DNA of 9,710 nt, taken from contig SKTN01000145.1 in assembly GCA_007117945.1 (NCBI GenBank), positions 1-9,710 of the forward strand. Reading direction: 5' to 3'. Below the pieces are notes generated by a model. That model did not search any database. It worked only from the letters and a program-made list of their open reading frames with translations, and was not told the origin of the DNA. How positions within the stretch are numbered: the stretch's first letter is position 1; each line of letters begins with the position of its first letter. Made by a program: the position numbers and the translations under genes. The DNA comes from Nitriliruptoraceae bacterium (GTDB lineage: Bacteria > Actinomycetota > Nitriliruptoria > Nitriliruptorales > Nitriliruptoraceae). Below are positions 1 through 6,478 of the stretch, one piece after another.

Positions 1-535
1 GGATGCCGCTCGCATCCCAGCTCCGCCACCGTGCCTTGGTCTCGGCCTCCAGCGCAGGGTCGCCGATGAGCAGCCCGGCGACGGTGTCGGCCAGTTCGTC
101 GAGGTAGCCGTGGTCCGCCCAGGTGTCGATCATCGCCTGGTACTCCGCGGTCTTCTCCGGGGTCTCCGTCGCGGCCTGGGTCGCCAGCAGGATGAGCGCC
201 CGGACGCGCTCGGGGGCCAGCAACCCCGCGCGTAGGGACAGGAAGCCGCCCTGGGACATCCCCAACAGCACGGCCTCCTCGATGTCGAGGTGGTCGAGCA
301 GCCCGAGCAGGTCGCGCGCCGAGTCCCAGTAGCTGAACGCCCCGCCATCGGTCCGTGTCGCCCCGAAGCCGCGCTCGTCCCAGCAGATCATCCGGTGGTC
401 GCCGGCGAGTTCGGCCACCTGGGCGTCGAACATGCTGTGGTCCATCAGGAAGCCGTGGCTGCACACCACCGCGGGTCCGTCACCGCCGGTGTCGGTGTAG
501 TAGAGCTGCTGGCCGTTGGCCGTTGCGTAGGGCAT
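1..535 (-). CDS. alpha/beta-hydrolase fold protein (3' end cut by window edge)
   Basis: The gene reads leftward from ATG at 535 and is open to position 1, giving 178 codons of an alpha/beta hydrolase usually of about 260-290 residues. Visible are the oxyanion-hole motif SHG (residues 26-28, followed by FLMDHSMF), the WDERGFG turn (52-58), and the nucleophile elbow GMSQGG with Ser94 as catalytic serine. The catalytic Asp and His would lie in the missing part. The order and spacing fit the soluble haloperoxidase/esterase/epoxide-hydrolase group (Pfam Abhydrolase_1). No signal peptide is seen, so it is probably cytoplasmic. The start is supported by GGGAGGA ending 4 nt before the ATG. The substrate cannot be told from the sequence; the family covers esters, epoxides, lactones and haloalkanes. 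It is separated from the neighbouring lipoprotein gene by a 396-bp gap and is probably its own transcription unit. Confidence 0.9.
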   Translation of the reverse strand, partial: MPYATANGQQLYYTDTGGDGPAVVCSHGFLMDHSMFDAQVAELAGDHRMICWDERGFGATRTDGGAFSYWDSARDLLGLLDHLDIEEAVLLGMSQGGFLSLRAGLLAPERVRALILLATQAATETPEKTAEYQAMIDTWADHGYLDELADTVAGLLIGDPALEAETKARWRSWDASGI

Positions 536-577
536 CGCGTCCTCCCAGGTGCCCGGATGGTGGGTTGCGATCGGCGG

Positions 578-607
578 ACGGTAGCCAGCGCGCGCACGGA
601 CGGTCGG
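578..607 (-). promoter_or_regulatory. weak candidate promoter for the alpha/beta-hydrolase gene
   Basis: On the minus strand a TACCGT hexamer (583-578) fits the TAnnnT -10 pattern. A CCGACC hexamer (607-602), sharing GAC with the -35 consensus, lies 18 bp upstream. Transcription would start near 571, giving a leader of about 36 nt. This is a pattern match in GC-rich DNA only. Confidence 0.25.
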
Positions 608-693
608 ATCGGCCGGCCAGCGGGCCGTGGACGCCGGGGGAGGGACCGACGGTCGCGACACCGGGGTTGCTGATCCGGGCGCCGACCCGCGAG

Positions 694-722
694 CGTGGTC
701 GATCCCTGGGACAGCGCCCAGG
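694..722. repeat. 29-bp hairpin repeat, copy 1
   Basis: This copy matches 766-794 at 28 of 29 positions, with an unbroken 21-bp identity at the left end. Its right part folds into CCTGGG (705-710), a 6-nt loop, and CCCAGG (717-722). The single difference from copy 2 falls in the hairpin loop, so the stem is preserved. There is no coding context. Confidence 0.75.
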
Positions 723-765
723 AAGCAGCCACGATGGCGGCGGACGGCGGGCCGCAGCGCCAGCA

Positions 766-794
766 CGTGGTCGATCCCTGGGACAGGGCCCAGG
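766..794. repeat. 29-bp hairpin repeat, copy 2
   Basis: This copy lies 72 bp downstream of copy 1 and differs at one position (787, in the loop). Its stem is one pair longer: CCCTGGG (776-782), loop ACAGGG, CCCAGGG (789-795). The 43 bp between the copies is not repeated, so this looks like two unit insertions or a spaced duplication and not a simple tandem array. Confidence 0.75.
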
Positions 795-866
795 GACGTG
801 CCAGGACCGCTGCGTGCGGGCGTCCGCCCTCGGCAGGTGGAGGTGTGCGGCCCGCGGCGGGTGGCG

Positions 867-909
867 GGGTGGGGCCCGCGGCAGGTCGAGGGGCGCGGGA
901 CCCCCACCC
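867..909 (-). terminator. strong GC hairpin, probable terminator of the DUF4015 lipoprotein gene
   Basis: GGGTGGGG (867-874) pairs with CCCCACCC (902-909), and CCCGCG (875-880) pairs with CGCGGG (894-899). This gives a 14-bp stem with a 2-nt bulge and a 13-nt loop. On the minus strand it begins 22 nt after the TGA of the lipoprotein gene. No T-tract follows, so it would be a U-less actinobacterial type of terminator or an mRNA 3'-end stabiliser. Confidence 0.5.
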
Positions 910-931
910 GGGCCCCGCCCGCAGGGTCAGG

Positions 932-2674
932 TCAGCTGGGGGGCTGGATCATCGCTGCGTCGGTGTAGCGCACCGCGGAGTCCCACAGCAGCCACTCGTT
1001 GATGCCCGCGTCGTAGGTGGCGCGGATCTGCTCGCGCACGTACTCCGTGCGGTCCGGGTAACCCAGGCGGACCGGCCAGTTGGAGTCCTCGAGCCAGGGG
1101 GCGACCCGGGCACGCTTGCCCTCGGTCACGTCGAGCCACACCTGGAGGTTGTTGTAGACGATGTCGTAGGGCTGCATCAGCGGGTTGGCGACGTCGTACT
1201 CACCCGGCCCCCAGTGGGAGGGGTAGATCATCGGGGAGACGTAGTCCAGCACCTCCGCGAGCTGCTCCACGTCCTGGCCCACCTCCCAGGGCCGGTCCGC
1301 GGACACGCCGTAGAGCGAGGCCCCGTGCTCGACGCCGTAGGGGGCGATGCGCTCGTCGGCCGCGGCGGTGAAGGCGACGATCTCCTCCTCGACCGTGCCC
1401 TCCAGCCCGGGGATGGTCATGTTGTCCAGGGGCCCGTCGGGCTTGCGCAGGTAGTCCCACAGGATGTGGTCGACCCCCATCGCGGCCGCTTCCTCCGCGA
1501 TGGCGATGTTGTACTCCTGGATCTCCGGGTTCGCGAAGTTGGCGAAGCCGTTGTAGCGGCCGGTGTAGAAGTCGCCGCCGTCCGCGGTCTGGATCGCGTA
1601 GTCACGCTCGCCGTTGGCCCACGCCCAGGGCGCCAGGACGGGATCGGCGAAGGCCACGATGCGTCCGATCACCGGCACGCCCATGCCATGCAGTTTCTCG
1701 ACCGCCGCCTCCAGGTCGACCAGGCAAGGAGGGTTGTCCGAGCCGATCATCGCCGCGAACTCGTTCCCGGTGGCGTACCCGACCATGCCGGTCTCGTCCT
1801 TGAGGTCGAGCTGGACCGCGTTGATGCGCCCGTCCTCGATCGCCTCCAGCACCGGCTCCCGTAGCCCCGGTGAGGCCCACCCGCAGAAGGACACGTGCAC
1901 GGAGCGGAACTCGTCCACGGTGGCGCGCGAGGGCACCACCACGAAGCCGCCGACGTCGTCGCTGGTGCGGTTGCCCGCGACGTCGGTGGCCACGATGGAC
2001 AGCTCACCCTCGGGTGGGGAGTCGAGCTCCTCCTCCCAGGCACCGTCCTCACCGGCGGTGGTCTCCACGGAACCGACGGTGACCACGGCCCCCGCCTCGG
2101 TGGTGCCGGTGATGGCCACGGGCTCGCCGGCGACCAGGCCGCCCTCGGGGATGGCCACCTCGAGCTCCGGCGGGGTCGCCTTCACCTCGAAGGTCCAGCC
2201 CTCGAGCACCTCGGCGCCGGTGTCGTCGTCCTCGTCCAGGGCGCTCACCGGGTCGACGTTCACCACCTCGGCGTCGACGTCCTCGTCCGCCTCCGGGTCG
2301 GGCAGGGGGATGCGGACCACGGTGAGCTGGTGCTCGCCGTCGGGCAGGTCCCCACCGGACCAGGTCAGGCGCGTGCCGCCCTCGCGGTCGGCGGCGTCGG
2401 TGACGTCCTCCTCACCGAGCAGCAGCCGCACATCGTCGAGGTGGAGCACGTCATCGGTGTCGGCCTCGGGGTCGGAGTCCTCGTCCAGGGAGGCCTCGAC
2501 CGCGACGCTGAGCTCCGCGAGCTGCTCGGCGTTGTACAGCGCGCCGTCCTCGGGCCCGTCGATGGCCAGCGCACGGGCCGCGAAGGGGTCAGCGTCGGTG
2601 CAGGCGGTGACCAGCAGGGCCAGGCCGGCGAGGAGGCCGAGGAGCAGCCAGGGCGCTCGGGTGCGGTGTGTCAC
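932..2674 (-). CDS. putative glycoside hydrolase lipoprotein (DUF4015 / PF13200 type) with Ig-like domain
   Basis: The protein is 580 residues from a GTG at 2674. This start gives a textbook lipoprotein signal (HRTR, a Leu/Ala-rich core, lipobox LVTAC, Cys25) and has GGGGGA 6 nt upstream. The open frame extends 14 codons further, but that would spoil the signal peptide. Residues about 30-166 form an acidic N-terminal module. Residues about 168-248 resemble a glucodextranase-B-like Ig fold, with ITGTTEAGAVVTV and ATDVAGN. Residues about 257-580 match the DUF4015 TIM-barrel family: NAVQLDLKDETG (285-296), VPVIGRIVAFADP (333-345), the YNIAIAEEAAAMG helix, WDYLRKP (406-412), SPMIYPS (480-486) and the terminal WLLWDS (561-566). 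Acidic residues at the ends of barrel strands are the likely catalytic candidates. It probably acts on an extracytoplasmic polysaccharide; the substrate is unknown, and enzymatic activity has been inferred for this family mainly from its fold. It is divergent to the deacetylase lipoprotein. Confidence 0.88.
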   Translation of the reverse strand: MTHRTRAPWLLLGLLAGLALLVTACTDADPFAARALAIDGPEDGALYNAEQLAELSVAVEASLDEDSDPEADTDDVLHLDDVRLLLGEEDVTDAADREGGTRLTWSGGDLPDGEHQLTVVRIPLPDPEADEDVDAEVVNVDPVSALDEDDDTGAEVLEGWTFEVKATPPELEVAIPEGGLVAGEPVAITGTTEAGAVVTVGSVETTAGEDGAWEEELDSPPEGELSIVATDVAGNRTSDDVGGFVVVPSRATVDEFRSVHVSFCGWASPGLREPVLEAIEDGRINAVQLDLKDETGMVGYATGNEFAAMIGSDNPPCLVDLEAAVEKLHGMGVPVIGRIVAFADPVLAPWAWANGERDYAIQTADGGDFYTGRYNGFANFANPEIQEYNIAIAEEAAAMGVDHILWDYLRKPDGPLDNMTIPGLEGTVEEEIVAFTAAADERIAPYGVEHGASLYGVSADRPWEVGQDVEQLAEVLDYVSPMIYPSHWGPGEYDVANPLMQPYDIVYNNLQVWLDVTEGKRARVAPWLEDSNWPVRLGYPDRTEYVREQIRATYDAGINEWLLWDSAVRYTDAAMIQPPS

Positions 2675-2854
2675 GTTCGTCCCCCGGGGGAGCCGACCTG
2701 TCGTTGGTCGGAGCACTCAGCGGCGCCCCGGTGGAGCGCGCGGAGGTGAACGGTACCGTGCGCCCGAGCGGAACCGACCGGGAGCCAGCGTGTGACCGGG
2801 ATCGGGTCCGACGGCGATGACCGCGCCCACGAGCGACCCCGGGGGACGATCCAC
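2675..2854. promoter_or_regulatory. shared divergent control region of the two lipoprotein genes
   Basis: This 180-bp region separates the two divergent starts, or 117 bp if the upstream deacetylase start is used. Near its centre is the perfect 10-bp palindrome ACGGTACCGT (2750-2759). It supplies a TACCGT -10-like hexamer in both directions, though no good -35 sits at the right distance in either. An inverted repeat CCGACC/GGTCGG lies at 2693-2711. A 13-bp sequence CCCCGGGGGACGA appears at 2837-2849 on the plus strand and at 2689-2677 on the minus strand, just before each start codon. Shared regulation of both genes is inferred from this layout. Confidence 0.4.
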
Positions 2855-4093
2855 GTGCGAGACATGACCGATGGCAGGGGCTCGCAGTCCCACGCCGTGA
2901 CCACAGGTACCACCACCGCGGACGCCTCCGCGGTGCCCGCAGCCGCCGGCGCAGTGCGAAGGGCGCGCCCTCAGGGGATCGGATCGGGCCGCACCCGCTT
3001 CCTCGGCGCCGCGGGCGCGCTGCTCCTGCTGCTGGCGGCCTGCGCCGGCGACGGTGAGGAGGTGGAGGAGGTCACCGACACCGAGGTGGAGGCGACCGAG
3101 GACGCGCCCGACGAGGAGGACGCCGCGACGGAGCCCGACGACGACGGCGACGCCGACGACGAGCAGGCCGCCGAGGAACCCGAGCCGGAGCCCGAGCCCG
3201 CAGTGGACCCCGCCGAGGTGGGCGCCGACGAGCTCGGCGTCGTCCCCGTGCTGATGTACCACCAGCTGCGCGAGGACGGTGGCAGCGTCTACGACATGAC
3301 GGCCGAGGAGTACCGCCAGGAGCTCAGGTGGTTGTTCGACAACGACTACCGGCCGATCACCGTCACCCAGCTGGTCCGTCGTGAGATCGACGTGCCGGCG
3401 GGGACCAAGCCGGTGGTGCTGACCTACGACGACTCCACCGCCTCCCAGGCGCAGCTGACCGCCGACGGTGAGCTGGATCCGGAGACCTCGCTCGGCATCC
3501 TGGTGGAGATCGCCGCGGAGTACGAGGACGTGGAGCCCCGCGCGTCCGTCTACGTGATCACCAGCTCGCTGTTCGGGGGCACGGGCGACGGTGAGGAGAT
3601 CCTGCGGGTCCTCCACGAGCACGGCATGGAGATCGGCAACCACACCCACAACCACCCGAACCTGCGCAACCTCGGCAACGCCGAGGTCCAGGACGAGCTC
3701 GCGATGAACGTGGCCATGGTCGCCGACCTGGTGCCCGACGCCGAGGTGGCGACACTGTCGCTGCCGCTGGGGGTGTTCCCCGAGGACCGGTCCCTGGCGG
3801 CCAGCGGTTCCTCGGAGGCCGGCAGTTACGAGCACGAGGGCATCCTGCTGGTGGGGGCGAACCCCGCCCCCTCGCCCTTCGACGCGGAGTTCGACCCCCT
3901 GGCGATCCCCCGGATCCGCTCCAACGTCGACCCTGACGCGGAGCTCGAGTCGACGTGGTGGCTGGAGGTCATCGAGGCGGGCGGCAGCAACCGCCCCTAC
4001 GTCTCCGACGGCAACCCGGAGACCATCTCCTTCCCCGCTGACAGCGGGGACCGGCTCGACCCCGAGTTCGAGGACCGCGCCAACCCCTACTGA
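2855..4093 (+). CDS. polysaccharide deacetylase (CE4/NodB-like) lipoprotein
   Basis: The frame is open from GTG 2792 (433 codons). I prefer GTG 2855 (412 residues), preceded by GGGGGA with 8-nt spacing in the same 13-bp context found at the divergent lipoprotein start. ATG 2864 and GTG 2954 are alternatives, and GTG 2954 gives the most typical signal length. From 2855 the lipobox LLAAC places the lipidated Cys at 63. A stalk follows (about 64-127) in which 31 of 64 residues are Asp/Glu and none is Lys/Arg. The CE4 domain then opens with VPVLMYHQL. Motif 1 is TYDDS (Asp192/Asp193: catalytic base and metal ligand) and motif 2 is NHTHNH (His263 and His267, metal ligands). Motif 3 reads LSLPLGVFPE, without the usual Arg. 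The C-terminal PYVSDGNPETISFP resembles other CE4 relatives. It likely N- or O-deacetylates a surface glycan or peptidoglycan outside the membrane. Confidence 0.88.
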   Translation: MRDMTDGRGSQSHAVTTGTTTADASAVPAAAGAVRRARPQGIGSGRTRFLGAAGALLLLLAACAGDGEEVEEVTDTEVEATEDAPDEEDAATEPDDDGDADDEQAAEEPEPEPEPAVDPAEVGADELGVVPVLMYHQLREDGGSVYDMTAEEYRQELRWLFDNDYRPITVTQLVRREIDVPAGTKPVVLTYDDSTASQAQLTADGELDPETSLGILVEIAAEYEDVEPRASVYVITSSLFGGTGDGEEILRVLHEHGMEIGNHTHNHPNLRNLGNAEVQDELAMNVAMVADLVPDAEVATLSLPLGVFPEDRSLAASGSSEAGSYEHEGILLVGANPAPSPFDAEFDPLAIPRIRSNVDPDAELESTWWLEVIEAGGSNRPYVSDGNPETISFPADSGDRLDPEFEDRANPY

Positions 4094-4140
4094 GTTCCCA
4101 CGCCGACCGGCCGACACCACCCGCCACCGGAGCCCCACCC

Positions 4141-5541
4141 GTGACCGTGGACACCGACCGACTCCTCCCATCGACCCCCGTCACCTCCCTGGCGGACCAC
4201 CTCGACGCGGGCGGCGGCCGAGGCCTGGAACGTGCCCGTGTGCTCGGCACCGACGGGGTGTGCGACCTGCTCGAGGACGCCGGCCTACGCGGTCGGGGCG
4301 GCGCCGGCTTCCCCACGGCCCGCAAGTGGCGTGGGGTCGCGACCACCGCCCGCGAGGGGGGCGGGACGGTGACCCTGGTGGCCAACGCCGCCGAGGGCGA
4401 GCCGGGGACCTACAAGGACCGCACCCTCATCGAGCAGCAGCCCTACGCCTTCCTCGAGGGGATGTGCATCGCGCTCGAGGCAACGGGTGCGGCCACTGCC
4501 CACATCGGGATCAAGGAGAAGTTCACGACCCCGGTGGAGCGCCTGCGCCGGGCACTGGGCGAGATCCGGGAGGCCGGCTGGGCCCACGCGGAGCGCATCG
4601 AGATCGTCACGGGCCCCGACGCCTACCTGTTCGGGGAGGAGTCGGCGATGCTCGAGGTGATCGAGGGCAACCTGCCGATGCCCCGCATCGTCAAGCCCTT
4701 CGAGGCCGGGCTCGCCGCCTCGACCACCGAGGCCCACCCCACGGTGGTCAACAACGTGGAGACCCTCAGCCACGTCACGGCGATCCTGGCCCGCGGTGCC
4801 GCGTGGTTCCGCGAGGCCGGCACCGAGGACTCCCCCGGCACGATGCTGTTCACCGTCGTCGGTGACGTCCAGAGCCCCGGGGTGTACGAGCTGGCGCTCG
4901 GCACGCCCCTGCGCACCCTGCTCACCGACGTCGCCGGGGCTGAGGACATCAAGGCCGTCTACAGCGGGGTGTCCAACGCCGTGATCACCGAGGCGATGCT
5001 GGACACGCCCCTGTGCTTCGACCGCATGCAGGAGAGCGGCAGCGGGCTCGGCTCCGGAGGCTTCGTGGTCTACGACCACTCCCGGGCGATCGTGGACGTG
5101 CTCAGCGTGCTGGTGCGCTTCCTCGCCGTGGAGTCCTGCGGGCAGTGCAACGCCTGCAAGCTCGGCAACAGCGCGATGGCGGAGCTGCTGGCCACGGTCC
5201 AGCGGGGCGAGGCCGAGCAGACCGACCTCGAGACCCTGCTGCGCTGGACCCACACCGTCACCGACCAGAACCGCTGCTACCTGCCTGTGGGCTCCCAGAT
5301 CATGGTGGGCTCCACCGTCGAGGCCTTCGTGGACGAGTTCGTGGCCACGGTGCAGGCCGGTGAACCGACCCCGGCGGACCTGCCGACGCCGTTGGTGGAG
5401 CACATCGACGAGGACACCGGCGAGGTCACCTACCACGAGCGCTACCACCGCAAGCAGCTCGACTGGTCCTACAGCGATGAGGAGCCCGGCGAGCTGCGCC
5501 TCGAGGCCATCCGCGACCCCGCGGTCAGCCCCCAGGAGTGA
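4141..5541 (+). CDS. nuoF: NuoF-like NADH dehydrogenase 51 kDa subunit (orphan)
   Basis: The protein is 466 residues from GTG 4141, with CCGGAG about 8 nt upstream. The 51-kDa fold is complete. It has the glycine-rich GRGGAGFPTARKW (51-63), the flavin/NADH-binding ANAAEGEPGTYKDR (81-94), and GPDAYLFGEESAMLEVIEG (158-176). An SLBB-like segment spans about 237-310. The 4Fe-4S site is ESCGQCNACKLG (Cys333, Cys336, Cys339), with the fourth ligand Cys379 in NRCYLPVG. In complex I this subunit binds FMN and accepts hydride from NADH, passing electrons to the Fe-S chain. Related subunits serve NAD-linked formate dehydrogenases and electron-bifurcating hydrogenases. No NuoE, NuoG or other partner occurs in the window; upstream is the deacetylase (47 bp away, possibly co-transcribed) and downstream a convergent kinase. 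The charged tail after about residue 410 has no recognised motif. It may be an additional standalone NADH oxidoreductase and not the complex I copy. Confidence 0.9.
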   Translation: MTVDTDRLLPSTPVTSLADHLDAGGGRGLERARVLGTDGVCDLLEDAGLRGRGGAGFPTARKWRGVATTAREGGGTVTLVANAAEGEPGTYKDRTLIEQQPYAFLEGMCIALEATGAATAHIGIKEKFTTPVERLRRALGEIREAGWAHAERIEIVTGPDAYLFGEESAMLEVIEGNLPMPRIVKPFEAGLAASTTEAHPTVVNNVETLSHVTAILARGAAWFREAGTEDSPGTMLFTVVGDVQSPGVYELALGTPLRTLLTDVAGAEDIKAVYSGVSNAVITEAMLDTPLCFDRMQESGSGLGSGGFVVYDHSRAIVDVLSVLVRFLAVESCGQCNACKLGNSAMAELLATVQRGEAEQTDLETLLRWTHTVTDQNRCYLPVGSQIMVGSTVEAFVDEFVATVQAGEPTPADLPTPLVEHIDEDTGEVTYHERYHRKQLDWSYSDEEPGELRLEAIRDPAVSPQE

Positions 5542-5545
5542 GCCG

Positions 5546-6478
5546 TCAGCTGCCCACCTCGTCGACCCGCGGCGGGTCGGAGCCGGCCCGGGTGCAGGTG
5601 ATCGCGGCGACCCGGCGGGCGTAGCGCAGTGCCGCTTCGAGGTGCCCGTCGTCGAGCCCGGCCAGTGCCGCCCGGTCACCGACGCCCTCGCGGTCGAGCC
5701 ACGCGAGCAGGCCGGAGGTGAAGGCGTCACCGGCGCCGACGGTGTCCACCACCTCGACGTCCTCGCCCGGTACCTCGACCTCGCGGCCGTCAGGGGACAG
5801 CGCCACGGCGCCGTCGGGACCGCGGGTCACCACCACCAGGGTCGGCCCACTGGCCGCCCACCGGCTGGCCACGGCATGCCAGCCGCCGGCCTCGGGGTGG
5901 AGCTGCTCGAGGTCCTCGTCGCTGACCTTGATCAGGTCCGTCGCGGCGACCACGCGGTCGATCACCCGTGCGTAGGCCTCCACCCCACCGGCCTGCTCGA
6001 AGACCAGGGGCCGCACGTTGGGGTCGAGGCTGGTGAGCCGTCCCCCGGCACCGTGTTCCAGGAGTGCGGCCAGGGCCCGGCCCGTGGGTGCGTGGGCGAA
6101 GCCGATCGCGCCGAGGGAGACGTGGAGGCTGGCGTCCGCGGGCAGCGCAGGAAGCTGCTGCCCGTCGACCAGCGCCGCCGCGGTGCCCTCGAGGTAGAAG
6201 CCGTAGGTCGCGCGGCCCGCCTCGTCGAGGTGGACGACCGCCAGGGTCGTGGGTGCCGCGAACCGGGGGCTCAGGGACAGGTCCACGGACTCCGCCGCCA
6301 GCCGATCCGCCATGCGCTGCCCGAAGGCGTCGGTGGACAGTCCGCCGAGGTAGCTGGTGGCGCGCCCCAGCCGGCCCAGCCCGACGGCCACGTTGTAGGG
6401 GGAGCCGCCCGGCAGGGGGAGCAGCAGGCCCTCCCGGGGGGCGAGATCGACCAGTGCCTCACCAGCGACCACGATCAC
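5546..6478 (-). CDS. PfkB-family carbohydrate kinase, fructokinase-like
   Basis: The protein is 310 residues from GTG 6478, normal for the family. The start is set by the beginning of the PfkB fold (IVVAGEALVDLAP), by GGAG 8 nt upstream, and by a 4-bp GTGA overlap with the glucosidase stop. PfkB signature 1 is the PGGSPYNVAVGLGRLG stretch at 23-38. Signature 2 is DTVGAGDAFTSGLLAWL (245-261), with Asp251 as catalytic base and GAGD forming the anion hole. APTTLAVVHLDEAGRATYGFYLEGTA is the lid and substrate segment and resembles ScrK-type fructokinases. Predicted reaction: ATP-dependent phosphorylation of a free hexose, most likely fructose to fructose-6-phosphate, in the cytoplasm. Translational coupling to a GH13 glucosidase supports handling of the fructose released from sucrose. 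Ribokinase, 2-keto-3-deoxygluconate kinase or another sugar specificity cannot be excluded. Confidence 0.9.
   Translation of the reverse strand: MIVVAGEALVDLAPREGLLLPLPGGSPYNVAVGLGRLGRATSYLGGLSTDAFGQRMADRLAAESVDLSLSPRFAAPTTLAVVHLDEAGRATYGFYLEGTAAALVDGQQLPALPADASLHVSLGAIGFAHAPTGRALAALLEHGAGGRLTSLDPNVRPLVFEQAGGVEAYARVIDRVVAATDLIKVSDEDLEQLHPEAGGWHAVASRWAASGPTLVVVTRGPDGAVALSPDGREVEVPGEDVEVVDTVGAGDAFTSGLLAWLDREGVGDRAALAGLDDGHLEAALRYARRVAAITCTRAGSDPPRVDEVGS
5563..5579 (+). terminator. possible nuoF terminator hairpin inside the 3' end of the convergent kinase gene
   Basis: CGACCCG (5563-5569), loop CGG and CGGGTCG (5573-5579) form a perfect 7-bp stem that starts 21 nt after the nuoF stop codon. 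It lies within the last codons of the kinase gene, because only 4 bp separate the two stop codons. There is no U-tract, and the coding sequence alone could produce it. Confidence 0.3.

Larger units (their letters stand above)
536..931. other. gene-free 396-bp intergenic region
   Basis: No convincing gene was found between the hydrolase start and the stop of the minus-strand lipoprotein. The open frames crossing this stretch have arginine/proline/glycine-rich, low-complexity translations typical of antisense shadows in GC-rich DNA. The region holds a weak hydrolase promoter candidate, two copies of a 29-bp hairpin-forming repeat, and a long GC hairpin just after the lipoprotein stop. Confidence 0.7.

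Noticed and set aside
849..884. GGCCCGCGGC repeated twice within 36 bp
   Set aside because: This is low-complexity GC-rich sequence, partly explained by the terminator-like hairpin that contains the second copy.
695..1864. 389-codon plus-strand open frame running from the intergenic repeats into the DUF4015 gene
   Set aside because: Most of it is antisense to the well-supported glycoside hydrolase domain. The intergenic part is Gly/Arg/Pro-rich low complexity, and it has no domain.
2750..2759. Palindrome ACGGTACCGT as a distinct operator
   Set aside because: It is only 10 bp and no -35 fits well on either side. It is mentioned within the divergent control region but is not strong enough for its own claim.
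2792..2854. Upstream GTG start at 2792 for the deacetylase
   Set aside because: It has an acceptable GGGAG but would put the lipidated Cys at residue 84, far too long for a lipoprotein signal. GTG 2855 has the better-supported ribosome binding context, although the true start may lie even further downstream.
3051..3210. GAG/GAC-rich near-repetitive DNA, looking like a microsatellite
   Set aside because: It is explained as the coding sequence of the Asp/Glu-rich stalk. The repeat units are irregular and keep the reading frame through synonymous codon mixing.
2717..4171. 484-codon minus-strand open frame across the deacetylase gene
   Set aside because: It is antisense to a gene with clear CE4 motifs and a lipobox. 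Its translation is His/Val/Leu/Gly-rich with no recognisable domain, as expected opposite high-GC coding DNA.
4285..5730. 481-codon minus-strand open frame across the nuoF-like gene
   Set aside because: It lies antisense to intact 51-kDa subunit motifs, and its translation is low-complexity and His/Gly/Leu-rich.
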